From Bacillota bacterium (GTDB taxonomy: Bacteria; Bacillota; Clostridia; Acetivibrionales; DSM-1351): DNA of 64,000 nt. Shown here one piece after another: positions 1 through 7,705 of this stretch; positions within the stretch are counted from its first letter, which is position 1, and every line of letters begins with the position of its first letter. A program made the translations under genes and the position numbers. The DNA lies in NCBI GenBank assembly GCA_023409265.1, contig JAEYHZ010000030.1, positions 135,632 through 199,631 on the forward strand. Reading direction: 5' to 3'. Below the pieces are notes generated by a model that was given only the letters and a program-made list of their open reading frames with translations, was not told the DNA's origin and ran no database searches.

Positions 1-2
1 GT

Positions 3-149
3 GGAAGGGATACTAAATTTCATCATACCGAGAAGCTTGATAAAGGTGAATTGCTTTTAGCACAATTCACTGAAAATACTTCTGCGATAAAAATAAGAGG
101 CAAGGCGACTGTTTATTGCAGATATGGCACTATTCAATGCGGGGAATAA
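3..149 (+). CDS. C-terminal end of a protein cut by the window edge
   Basis: An open frame runs from the left edge to a TAA at 147-149 and encodes 48 residues, ending in CRYGTIQCGE. It is followed 20 bases later by the next gene on the same strand, so the two are probably co-transcribed. I do not recognise the family from this tail; it has two cysteines and is rich in charged residues. The open frame and the operon-like spacing are seen; that it is a real gene end is inferred. Confidence 0.5.
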   Translation, partial: GRDTKFHHTEKLDKGELLLAQFTENTSAIKIRGKATVYCRYGTIQCGE

Positions 150-169
150 CAATTTGAAAGGTAGTGTAG

Positions 170-373
170 ATGATAATGTGGACAGTGGTATACATGGCCC
201 AAAGCAAAGAAGTAGCTAATCAGCTGCAGGAGCTTTTGTCCAATGAAGGTATTCTTGTTAAACTTAGGCCTATTAGCAAGAATCATGAAAACAATGATAA
301 TTACTTTGAAGTACTTGTTCCTGAGGCAGAAGTCGAGGAAGCACATAGCGTTATTATTGAAACGGGTTATTGA
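170..373 (+). CDS. Small DUF2007-like protein (67 aa)
   Basis: This short protein starts at an ATG nine bases after GAAAGG; a second ATG two codons later gives a start at MWTVVYM. The pattern is strand-helix-strand-strand-helix, with a helix of alternating charged and aliphatic residues (KEVANQLQELL) and a C-terminal PEAEVEEAH helix. That layout resembles the small DUF2007 fold, called a putative signal-transducing protein. Homologues in clostridia are often mislabelled glutamate decarboxylase because of one early database entry; at this size no such activity is possible. A terminator-like hairpin follows. Function unknown. Confidence 0.7.
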   Translation: MIMWTVVYMAQSKEVANQLQELLSNEGILVKLRPISKNHENNDNYFEVLVPEAEVEEAHSVIIETGY

Positions 374-388
374 TAAATATTACTAAAT

Positions 389-424
389 AATAGCTCCGCG
401 CTTATTAGCCCGGGGCTATTACTA
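389..424 (+). terminator. Probable terminator after the DUF2007-like gene
   Basis: AATAGCTCCG pairs with CGGGGCTATT (one G-U pair) across a 12-base loop, just after the stop at 373. The T tract is weak (ATTACTAC), so termination may be partial. Confidence 0.55.
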
Positions 425-589
425 CGTATACATAAAAAAATATATCAGCATGAATATTATGTGAAATTATAACGTAAATGTAAGAATATTTTTTTACATA
501 TGAAAAATTTCTACTGATAAGTTATAATAATTTTATATATACATGCAACAATTAGCGATTTATTACGTAAAATGAAAGGAATGAGAGAT

Positions 590-1021
590 TTGCTTTATGT
601 TGATATACCTTTAACAGTAAGGTATGCAGAAACCGACAGGATGGGAATAGTCCATCATTCCAACTATCCTGTGTGGTTTGAAGTAGGACGGACAGAATAT
701 ATCAAACAAAACGGAATATCATACTCTGAAGTTGAAAAACAAGGAATACTTTTACCCCTCCTGGAATTGAAGTGCAAATTTATTAATTCTTCTACATATG
801 AGGACAAGATAATTGTAAGAACAAGTATAAAGAGTTACACTAAAACCAGATTGAATTTCTATTATGAGGTTTTCAAAGAGTCAAATATGGATACTCCCAT
901 AACGACTGGAGAGACAATTCACGTGTGGACCAATACTAATCTGAAACCCATAAATCTTCAGAAGTATAACGAAGAACTTTACAATATCATTGCACAAAAC
1001 AGCTCAGGAATTATGGAGTAG
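590..1021 (+). CDS. 4HBT-family acyl-CoA thioesterase (YbgC/FadM type)
   Basis: A hot-dog-fold acyl-CoA thioesterase of about 143 residues, the usual family length. The motif YAETDRMGIVHHSNYPVWFE contains the conserved D and HHSNY of the YbgC group that builds the active site; cytoplasmic. An upstream ATG at 572 is open, but the only good ribosome site (AAAGGA at 574-579) lies ten bases before the TTG at 590, which gives MLYVDIPLTVRYAETD, so I prefer TTG. The gene stands alone, with pgsA about 140 bases downstream. The physiological substrate cannot be read from sequence. Confidence 0.88.
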   Translation: MLYVDIPLTVRYAETDRMGIVHHSNYPVWFEVGRTEYIKQNGISYSEVEKQGILLPLLELKCKFINSSTYEDKIIVRTSIKSYTKTRLNFYYEVFKESNMDTPITTGETIHVWTNTNLKPINLQKYNEELYNIIAQNSSGIME

Positions 1022-1164
1022 ATACTCAATAAATGTAAATACATTTAAAATTATGTAATATAAGAAAATATTGCATTGATTTGTTGTTGTATGATAAACT
1101 ATTTTTGCTTGTTCGTTCCGTAAAAGTCTTGTCAGATTTAATTAAGTTATCGGGTGGTGTGCAG

Positions 1165-1725
1165 GTGAGAAAAAATATTCCAAATCTATTAACTTTGCTT
1201 AGGCTTATAATTGTCCCTGTTTTAGGTTACTTCCTTTATTTTGAAAATTATATCCCGGCAGTTGTGCTTTTTGCATTTGGTGGTTTTACTGATATACTTG
1301 ACGGATATATAGCAAGAAAATACAGTTTGGTAACAAAGTGGGGAAAGGTTTTCGATCCGCTGGCAGACAAGTTAATGCAGATAACTGCGCTGGTTTTTTT
1401 GGTTTTGCATCACTTTATTCCCATTGTAGTGCTTGTTATAGTAATAATTAAAGAATCATTAATGTTAACCGGCGGTATCCTGCTCTATACAAAAGGAAAA
1501 ACCGTAATTGGTGCCAACTGGTACGGTAAACTGGCAACAGTGATCTTCTACTTTGCCATCCTGGCAACAATAATACTGAGTCTGGAAAGTCTGAACAACA
1601 GTTATACAACCATAGCCATTAACATTGCCCTGGGTTTGGCAGTTTCATGTACCTTATTTGCTTTGGTTATGTATATAATAATCTATTATAAGTTTTCTAA
1701 AAATTATGAGAAAAATAACTCATAG
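1165..1725 (+). CDS. pgsA: CDP-diacylglycerol--glycerol-3-phosphate 3-phosphatidyltransferase
   Basis: Makes phosphatidylglycerol phosphate from CDP-diacylglycerol and glycerol-3-phosphate, the committed step to phosphatidylglycerol and cardiolipin, in the cytoplasmic membrane. The CDP-alcohol phosphotransferase signature DG-x2-AR-x8-G-x3-D-x3-D is complete (DGYIAR, then GKVFDPLAD) after the first membrane segments, and there are about five or six hydrophobic helices in 186 residues. The frame is open back to 1081, but GTG at 1165 gives MRKNIPNLLTLLRL, the usual start of the family, with a GGGTGG-type ribosome site before it. A strong terminator follows, so this is the end of its transcript. 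Confidence 0.93.
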   Translation: MRKNIPNLLTLLRLIIVPVLGYFLYFENYIPAVVLFAFGGFTDILDGYIARKYSLVTKWGKVFDPLADKLMQITALVFLVLHHFIPIVVLVIVIIKESLMLTGGILLYTKGKTVIGANWYGKLATVIFYFAILATIILSLESLNNSYTTIAINIALGLAVSCTLFALVMYIIIYYKFSKNYEKNNS

Positions 1726-1765
1726 GCTTATAGATAAGATATTTAGTTAATTATATTTAATGAAT

Positions 1766-1799
1766 AAAATAGGTACACTTTTTAAGTGTATCTATTTTT
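1766..1799 (+). terminator. Rho-independent terminator of pgsA
   Basis: A 14-bp stem AAATAGGTACACTT / AAGTGTATCTATTT (one G-U pair) with a TTT loop, running into a T-rich tail, 41 bases after the pgsA stop. Confidence 0.85.
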
Positions 1800-1959
1800 A
1801 GTATTAGAAACTTTAAAGACTTTGTTTATTTTTATTAATTAAATATTGAAAAAGTGAATTAAATTAATTGAAAACTTGAAAATGTTAATAGATTAGTAAC
1901 AATTATATGATATTATAAATAATAAGTTTAATTTTTAATGATAAATTTTGGAGGAGAAT

Positions 1960-2841
1960 TTGTTCGGATATATAATGCCGGAAAAGCCGGAGCTTAAAAT
2001 CAAGGAATTTGACATATATCGTGCATATTATTGTGGAGTGTGCAAATCAATTGGTAAAAGACATGGTCAGCTAAAAAGGATGACTTTGACTTATGATGCG
2101 GCATTTCTGGCAATGTTGTTATGTTCAATTTTGAAGATAGACACAAAGCTGGTCCGGGAACGATGCATGGTTCATCCGCTAAAAAAATCCTTTGTAACCT
2201 ACAATGAAATAATTGATTATGCATCCGACATAAATATTATTCTGGCGTATAATAATATTAAAGACAAGTGGGAGGATGATAAGTCCAAACCGGCTTTAAT
2301 GGGAATGGCAGTACTAAAAAGAGCTTATAAAAAGTTAGTGGTAGAATACTCCAAGAAATGTGCTATAATAAATCAGAGACTGGAAGAATTAGCTCAGTTG
2401 GAGAAAAATAAATGCAATTCTGTGGATGCCGCAGCTGAGCCATTTGCCAAACTGATGGAAGAAATTCTTGACTATGAGAAGCTGGACGATAAAACAAGAC
2501 AGGTATTAAGGTGGATGGGCTATAATCTCGGAAAATGGATATATCTTATTGATGCGTTTGACGATATTGAGGATGACTTAAAGAATTCCAGTTACAACCC
2601 ATTTTTATTGCACTTTGATTATAAAGGCGGCGTTGAAGATATTTCACAATTTAAAAACCGGATAAAGAGTCAGGTGGAATTTACACTATTATTTTGTCTC
2701 GGCCAAGCCTCAAAAGCCTTTGAACTACTGGATACAAAAGAGAATAAAGGTATATTGGAAAATATATTATATATGGGAATGTTGAGTAAGACCGATAAAA
2801 TCTTATGCCAAAATAGCTGCGGAAAGTCAGAAAAGAAATAA
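1960..2841 (+). CDS. DUF5685 family protein
   Basis: A soluble protein of about 293 residues starting MFGYIMPEKPELKIKEF, with YRAYYCGVCKSIGKRHG near the N-terminus, typical of DUF5685. The start is taken as TTG at 1960 because GGAGG lies five bases before it; the frame opens at 1948. The C-terminal half has WIYLIDAFDDIEDDLK, an aspartate-rich helix like the metal-binding DDxxD helices of all-alpha prenyl-synthase folds; this likeness is mine and unproven. A CxxC pair (CGVC) and CMVH could bind metal. The next gene codes a J-domain protein, a pairing I believe recurs in clostridia. Role unknown. Confidence 0.75.
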   Translation: MFGYIMPEKPELKIKEFDIYRAYYCGVCKSIGKRHGQLKRMTLTYDAAFLAMLLCSILKIDTKLVRERCMVHPLKKSFVTYNEIIDYASDINIILAYNNIKDKWEDDKSKPALMGMAVLKRAYKKLVVEYSKKCAIINQRLEELAQLEKNKCNSVDAAAEPFAKLMEEILDYEKLDDKTRQVLRWMGYNLGKWIYLIDAFDDIEDDLKNSSYNPFLLHFDYKGGVEDISQFKNRIKSQVEFTLLFCLGQASKAFELLDTKENKGILENILYMGMLSKTDKILCQNSCGKSEKK

Positions 2842-2862
2842 AATTTTTTTATTTCTTTCTGA
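2832..2862 (+). terminator. Terminator overlapping the DUF5685 stop codon
   Basis: AAAGAAATAAA pairs with TTTATTTCTTT across a T-rich loop and is followed by more T. The left arm contains the TAA stop of the gene. The stem is all A-T apart from one G-C pair, so its strength is uncertain. Confidence 0.5.
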
Positions 2863-3012
2863 TTCGGATATTTTTGGTTTGTGAAAAAATAAATTGAGGT
2901 GTGGATTAATAAATATTATCCGTATAAACTTTTTGATCTTCTATAAATACTGAAAAGTTTTTGGTTCAGGAGAGGATAATTCATTAATGCTACATCAGAA
3001 ATGGAGATAATC

Positions 3013-3654
3013 GTGAAAAATCCGTATGAAGTACTCGGAATAAATGAAGGTGCGTCTGAAGAAGAAATTAAGAAAGCATACAGGGAACAGGTTAAAAAAT
3101 ATCACCCTGACCAGTATCAGGATAATCCTCTCTCCAAATTAGCTGAAGAAAAGCTGAGAGAGGTTAACGAAGCATATGAATACCTTACCGGTAAAGGCCA
3201 GACAGCCAAGACCAGTAATGGGTGGAGCGGAAGAAGCAGCTATTCAGGAGGGCAGAACAATTACGCAGGCGGAGGTCAGGGCTCCGGAGATGGCAGCTTC
3301 AGACAGGTAAGACTCTATATTAACAGCGGCAATATTGCGGCTGCCGAAGCAATGCTGGAAGGCATAGCAAATAAAAATGCCGAATGGTTTTATCTGCGCG
3401 GATTAATCTATATGAAAAAGGGCTGGTATAACGAGGCAATTATGAATATGAGGCAGGCCAGCAATATGGACCCTTCCAACTACGAATACAGGGATGCCCT
3501 TAACAGAATGAATTCAAATAACAACATGTATCGCGGAAATGCATATAACCGCGGTTATGGAGCAGGTCCAAGCTTTTGTGATATGTGTATGTGTGCCTGG
3601 TGTTCTGATTCAATGTGTGAATGCTGCGGCGGAGATCTCATCGGCTGCTGCTAA
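3013..3654 (+). CDS. J-domain protein with cysteine-rich C-terminal tail
   Basis: The N-terminal 65 residues form a complete J domain with the HPD motif (KKYHPDQYQ), which activates an Hsp70 ATPase. A Gly/Ser/Asn linker follows, then a TPR-like helical pair (residues about 100-170), then a 27-residue tail with nine cysteines (CDMCMCAWC, CECC, CC). There is no DnaJ zinc finger or substrate domain, so this is not DnaJ itself. GTG at 3013 is preferred: GGAG lies six bases upstream and translation begins MKNPYEVLG, whereas the ATG at 3001 has no ribosome site. The tail may bind zinc or an iron-sulfur cluster (inference). Confidence 0.88.
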   Translation: MKNPYEVLGINEGASEEEIKKAYREQVKKYHPDQYQDNPLSKLAEEKLREVNEAYEYLTGKGQTAKTSNGWSGRSSYSGGQNNYAGGGQGSGDGSFRQVRLYINSGNIAAAEAMLEGIANKNAEWFYLRGLIYMKKGWYNEAIMNMRQASNMDPSNYEYRDALNRMNSNNNMYRGNAYNRGYGAGPSFCDMCMCAWCSDSMCECCGGDLIGCC

Positions 3655-3744
3655 ACGTAAAGTATAAGGGACGGTATTTAAAGAGATAATTTGTGTGTAC
3701 ACGAAATAGTATGGCTAAGAGCAGGCATGGAGGGGTTATTTTTC

Positions 3745-4260
3745 ATGAACAATAGTACAAGAGTAAAAAGTATAACACTAAGTGGTATACTTCTGGCATT
3801 CACAGTCATATGTGTTTTCCTGGCTGCAGTACTTCCTACCAGTAAGCTGTCCTTATATGCTGTAAGCTCTCTGTTTATGGCTGTGATAGTTATAGAATTC
3901 GGCACCAGGGCAGGTTGGGCGTTCTATCTTGCCTCAGCGATTTTATCGGCAATACTGGTGCCAAGACTTGAGGTTATTCCGTTTATAGTATTTTTTGGAG
4001 TGTATGGTCTTATAAAGCTTTATATCGAGAGGATTCACAGCAGAGTTCTCGAGTATGTATTGAAACTGGGTTACTTTAATATTTGCCTTATTCTTGGTCT
4101 TGTTTTTCTCAAGGAACTTATTTTAAATGGGGTAAACCTTACAGCTCCGGTATACATAGTTGCTGCAATATTGGAGGTTGTATTTATTGTTTATGATTAC
4201 ATTTATACGCTTTTTATAAGATTTTATGGTACAAAGTTAAAGCCAAGACTCAAACTTTAA
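3745..4260 (+). CDS. Predicted integral membrane protein
   Basis: About 172 residues with four or five hydrophobic helices and a basic C-terminus (KLKPRLKL). The start is ATG at 3745, nine bases after GGAGGGG; the upstream part of the open frame is not convincing. It follows the J-domain gene by 90 bases on the same strand, so the two may be co-transcribed. The layout recalls the small multipass proteins of the substrate-binding-subunit or YybS type, but no diagnostic motif is present and I do not assign a function. Confidence 0.75.
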   Translation: MNNSTRVKSITLSGILLAFTVICVFLAAVLPTSKLSLYAVSSLFMAVIVIEFGTRAGWAFYLASAILSAILVPRLEVIPFIVFFGVYGLIKLYIERIHSRVLEYVLKLGYFNICLILGLVFLKELILNGVNLTAPVYIVAAILEVVFIVYDYIYTLFIRFYGTKLKPRLKL

Positions 4261-4304
4261 CTACTGCTTGATTAAAGTAAATATTGAGAAATAATTTGAA
4301 AACC

Positions 4305-4351
4305 AACGCCGTATATATTACAATATTTGTAAATATGCTGCGTTATTTTAT
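4305..4351 (+). terminator. Probable terminator
   Basis: AACGCCGTATAT and ATATGCTGCGTT form an imperfect stem around an inner ACAATATTTGT hairpin, followed by ATTTTATTAT. It lies 45 bases after the membrane-protein gene. The rest of the gap to 4510 shows only AT-rich sequence. Confidence 0.5.
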
Positions 4352-4509
4352 TATCGGGGAAAGAAAATTTGTTATACATAAATAAGAGTTAAGGATTCAC
4401 AAGTAGAGAGTTCTGATATAAATGTAAATGAAGTACAGAGTTGTTATTGGATTTTAATAGAAACGAAACAGACTAAGATAGTTCGCATAAAGTATACAGG
4501 GGGTAAGTG

Positions 4510-4800
4510 ATGACACCAGCTCTTTCATATTCAATAGCGGTTTTCTTTATTATTCTGGTTGCAGGCTGCGCGGTAAATTTGCTGAGGCAGCATTATATAT
4601 TTCAACTATTGGGAATTGCTTTCTTTTTTACTTACATATTGATCAATTCTGCTATATTTATTGAAAGTGCATATGATGCCACTTTCACTGAGCTATTTTA
4701 CAGATCTCTTCCCTCTCTTTTTGGTATATCAGCTTGCCTCATCAGTATGACTTTGGGTTTTTGGATATTTCCCTCAATCAGAAATAAAGTGAAAGATTAA
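4510..4800 (+). CDS. Small membrane protein (96 aa)
   Basis: Three hydrophobic segments (roughly residues 5-25, 30-50 and 68-88), with a charged C-terminal end (NKVKD). The ATG at 4510 is six bases after AGGGGG; a GTG directly before it is also open. Family not recognised. It stands alone between two intergenic regions and has no partner that hints at function. Confidence 0.65.
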   Translation: MTPALSYSIAVFFIILVAGCAVNLLRQHYIFQLLGIAFFFTYILINSAIFIESAYDATFTELFYRSLPSLFGISACLISMTLGFWIFPSIRNKVKD

Positions 4801-4947
4801 TTCAAAAAATTTTATACATTTGCGGCATATCAAAGGGCTGTGCTATAATAAAAATGTTTGCTTAACGGAATAAATAGCAAGGTGTTCCGGAGCACATATT
4901 ACTGCAGCAGTGCCTTTTTTTATTATTTAGGGGATTTATACGTTTGT

Positions 4948-5088
4948 GGTTATATAAATATCCCGGAATATAAGTTTTTGGATGAATTGCCAAAAACAAT
5001 TAGTGGGAATATAAAAAGAGCGCAGCTTCGACATGATGACCTAAGAAATCTGAGACAACGTAACCTAAGGTTGCTCGATTTCCTTTAA
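4948..5088 (+). pseudogene. Remnant of the C-terminus of an acyl-CoA synthetase (AMP-binding family)
   Basis: The last 46 residues of this frame read like the C-terminal domain of acetyl/acyl-CoA synthetases: EYKFLDELPKTISG is followed by NIKRAQLR. The family consensus is EFVDELPKTxSGKIxRxxLR, where the lysine of SGK catalyses adenylation. Here that lysine is replaced by asparagine. Upstream of 4948 the frame stays open but shows no further family resemblance, and there is no room for the other 450 residues. The resemblance is seen; that this is a decayed leftover rather than a functional peptide is inferred. It lies directly before mutS2. Confidence 0.6.
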
Positions 5089-5106
5089 GAAGGAAGGACG
5101 CTTTCT

Positions 5107-7485
5107 ATGAATGAAAAAACACTAAGAGTACTTGAATTTGAAAAAATTACAGATAAATTAAAAGGATTAACTACCTCGGAGCTTGGAAAGGAACTTGTTG
5201 AGGAGCTTGTTCCTCAGACTGATTTAAACACAATAGAAAAAATGCTGACTGAAACCAATGATGGTGTAGGTTGTATTGTGAGACGCGGTTCACCGCCACT
5301 GGGAGGAATCCATGACATCAGGCCCAGCTTGAAGAGACTTGACCTGGGAGGAATCTTAAATCCCGGAGAGCTTCTTAAAATAGGGGGAGTTCTGCGTGCG
5401 GCAAGAAGGCTTAAAGGTTATGTCAATGACAAGCTGGATGAAAACAAGGAGAATGTGGTTAATGAATTGATTTCCTGTCTTGAATCCAATCAAAGGCTTG
5501 AGCAGAAAATTGATATGTGTATAATAAGCGAAGAAGAAATTGCAGATAATGCAAGTCCTGCACTTAATACCATCAGACGTCAGATTAAGGATCAGCAGGC
5601 TTCTATAAAGGATAAGCTTAATGATCTGATACGCTCCTCAAAATATCAGAAATACATTCAGGAATCAGTTGTTACCTTGAGAGGAGACAGATACGTTATA
5701 CCTGTTAAACAGGAACACAAAAACGATATCCCCGGCTTGGTACATGACTCCTCCTCAAGCGGAGCTACTCTCTTTATTGAACCCATGGGGGTTGTTGAAG
5801 CAAATAATACTATTAAGCAGCTTAAAATCAAGGAGCAGGCTGAGATTGAAAGAATCCTTGCTGAATTATCACAGGATGCATCGCTGATACTGCCGCAGTT
5901 AAATGCAAATATGAGCATAATGGGCAGGCTGGACTTCATCTTTGCCAAAGCAAAGCTGGCAACCGACTTGAATTGCATCTGTCCGAGAATAAACCGGGAG
6001 GGTAAAATAGTTATCAAAAAGGGAAGACATCCTTTGTTGGACCCTAAAACCGTGGTGCCTATTGATTTCTGGATTGGTGATAAATTCAGTTCACTTATAG
6101 TAACAGGTCCAAATACCGGCGGAAAGACTGTTTCCTTAAAAACTGTCGGACTTTTTACCCTTATGATGCAAAGCGGTCTTCTGGTTCCTGCCAATGAAGG
6201 AACCGAAATGAGCGTTTTCGAAAGGATTTATGCTGATATCGGCGATGAACAGAGTATTGAACAAAGCCTCAGCACCTTCTCCTCTCACATGAAAAACATT
6301 GTTGAAATACTTAAGAATGTTAATGGAAAATCACTTGTGTTGTTTGATGAGTTGGGTGCGGGAACAGACCCCACAGAAGGAGCCGCGCTGGCCATGTCAA
6401 TACTTGAATGCCTGCATCAGATAGGGGCAACAACACTGGCAACCACTCACTATGCTGAGCTTAAGGTTTATGCCCTATCCACACAGGGTGTGGAAAATGC
6501 TTCCTGCGAGTTTGACGTAGAAACCCTGAGACCCACTTATAAGCTGTTGATCGGTGTTCCGGGAAAGAGTAATGCCTTTGCCATCTCAAAGAGATTGGGA
6601 CTTACCGATGATATTATAGAAAGATCCAAGGAATTCCTGTCACAGGAAGACATCCGTTTTGAAGATATTTTGCTGAGCATAGAAAAGAACCGCAGCGAGG
6701 CTGAAAAGGAAAAAATGCGTGCCGAAAGTTACAGGCTGGAGGCTGAACGCTTGAAGAAAGACCTGGAGGAGCAGAAGAGCAGACTGGCTGCACAGAAGGA
6801 AAATGAGCTCCGTAAGGCAAAGGAAGAAGCCAAGCGCATTCTTATGGATTCAAAGAGACAGGCGGAAGAACTTGTATCAGAGATGAAGAGGCTTGCCAAG
6901 GAGCAGGAGGAGGCTGAGGTCAGAAGACAGACTGAAGAGCTTCGCCAGAAGCTCAACAAGAGCATAAGCAGTCTGGATGACTCTCTGGTTGAATCCATTA
7001 TGCCGAAGAAAGGGCTTGTTAAGCCACCTAAGAATCTCAAGCCCGGTGATTCAGTTCTTATTGTAAATCTGAATCAAAAAGGGACGGTCCTTTCTGCACC
7101 AGATAAAAATGGTGAGTGCCAGGTTCAGGCAGGTATAATTAAAATAAATGTTCATATCTCGAATTTGAAGCTTATAGACGAACAAAAACAGCAGCTCCAG
7201 AGGACCGGAATAGGTAAAATAGGTGTCTCCAAGGCTCAGAACATGTCCTCTGAAATAGATTTGAGAGGAATGCTGCTGGATGAGGCTATTGATGTTGTTG
7301 ATAAGTATCTTGATGATGCAAGTATTGCCGGTCTGGGAGAGGTAACTCTGATTCACGGTAAAGGAACCGGCGCTTTAAGAGCCGGTCTGCAGCAACATTT
7401 AAAGCATAATCCGCATATAAAAAGCTTCAGACTGGGGAAACTGGGAGAAGGGGAAAGCGGTGTAACTGTTGTAGAAATTAAATAG
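5107..7485 (+). CDS. mutS2: MutS2 family ATPase/endonuclease
   Basis: A 792-residue MutS2, the normal length. It acts on branched DNA and on stalled or collided ribosomes; it is not the mismatch-repair MutS. Seen: Walker A TGPNTGGKT near residue 335, Walker B LVLFDELGAGTDP, the conserved TTHYAELK, then a long Glu/Lys/Arg coiled coil (about 515-630), a KOW-like segment, and a C-terminal Smr nuclease domain (EIDLRGMLLDEA, then HGKGTGALR). The N-terminal MutS mismatch-recognition domain is absent, as expected. The start is ATG after GGAAGG. The gene is followed by a 220-base gap containing the promoter of typA. Confidence 0.96.
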   Translation: MNEKTLRVLEFEKITDKLKGLTTSELGKELVEELVPQTDLNTIEKMLTETNDGVGCIVRRGSPPLGGIHDIRPSLKRLDLGGILNPGELLKIGGVLRAARRLKGYVNDKLDENKENVVNELISCLESNQRLEQKIDMCIISEEEIADNASPALNTIRRQIKDQQASIKDKLNDLIRSSKYQKYIQESVVTLRGDRYVIPVKQEHKNDIPGLVHDSSSSGATLFIEPMGVVEANNTIKQLKIKEQAEIERILAELSQDASLILPQLNANMSIMGRLDFIFAKAKLATDLNCICPRINREGKIVIKKGRHPLLDPKTVVPIDFWIGDKFSSLIVTGPNTGGKTVSLKTVGLFTLMMQSGLLVPANEGTEMSVFERIYADIGDEQSIEQSLSTFSSHMKNIVEILKNVNGKSLVLFDELGAGTDPTEGAALAMSILECLHQIGATTLATTHYAELKVYALSTQGVENASCEFDVETLRPTYKLLIGVPGKSNAFAISKRLGLTDDIIERSKEFLSQEDIRFEDILLSIEKNRSEAEKEKMRAESYRLEAERLKKDLEEQKSRLAAQKENELRKAKEEAKRILMDSKRQAEELVSEMKRLAKEQEEAEVRRQTEELRQKLNKSISSLDDSLVESIMPKKGLVKPPKNLKPGDSVLIVNLNQKGTVLSAPDKNGECQVQAGIIKINVHISNLKLIDEQKQQLQRTGIGKIGVSKAQNMSSEIDLRGMLLDEAIDVVDKYLDDASIAGLGEVTLIHGKGTGALRAGLQQHLKHNPHIKSFRLGKLGEGESGVTVVEIK

Positions 7486-7550
7486 AAAAATATCTAATTT
7501 GTCCATATAAAAGGTTTTAATTAGCGATAAATTCCAGTAAATATGTATGG

Positions 7551-7579
7551 TTGACAATTTTAATTCATTAAATTAGAAT
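7551..7579 (+). promoter_or_regulatory. Sigma-A promoter for typA
   Basis: TTGACA at 7551-7556, a 17-base spacer and TAGAAT at 7574-7579: a near-consensus housekeeping promoter 127 bases before the typA start. Confidence 0.75.
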
Positions 7580-7705
7580 TAGTAGTGGTTTTTTTATATA
7601 AAATAAATTTATTCTGAATTATATTGGACTTTTCAATTTTTTTTGAATATTTTTAATAAAGAAGAGAACAAATGAACTTATTGAAGCTTATGAAGGAGAA
7701 TTTTT

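Noticed and set aside
170..373. Glutamate decarboxylase, a label often attached to this small protein in clostridia
   Set aside because: 67 residues with no PLP-binding lysine motif cannot be that enzyme.
5658..6194. Minus-strand open frame of 178 codons
   Set aside because: It is antisense to the conserved ATPase region of mutS2, has no ribosome site and no family features.
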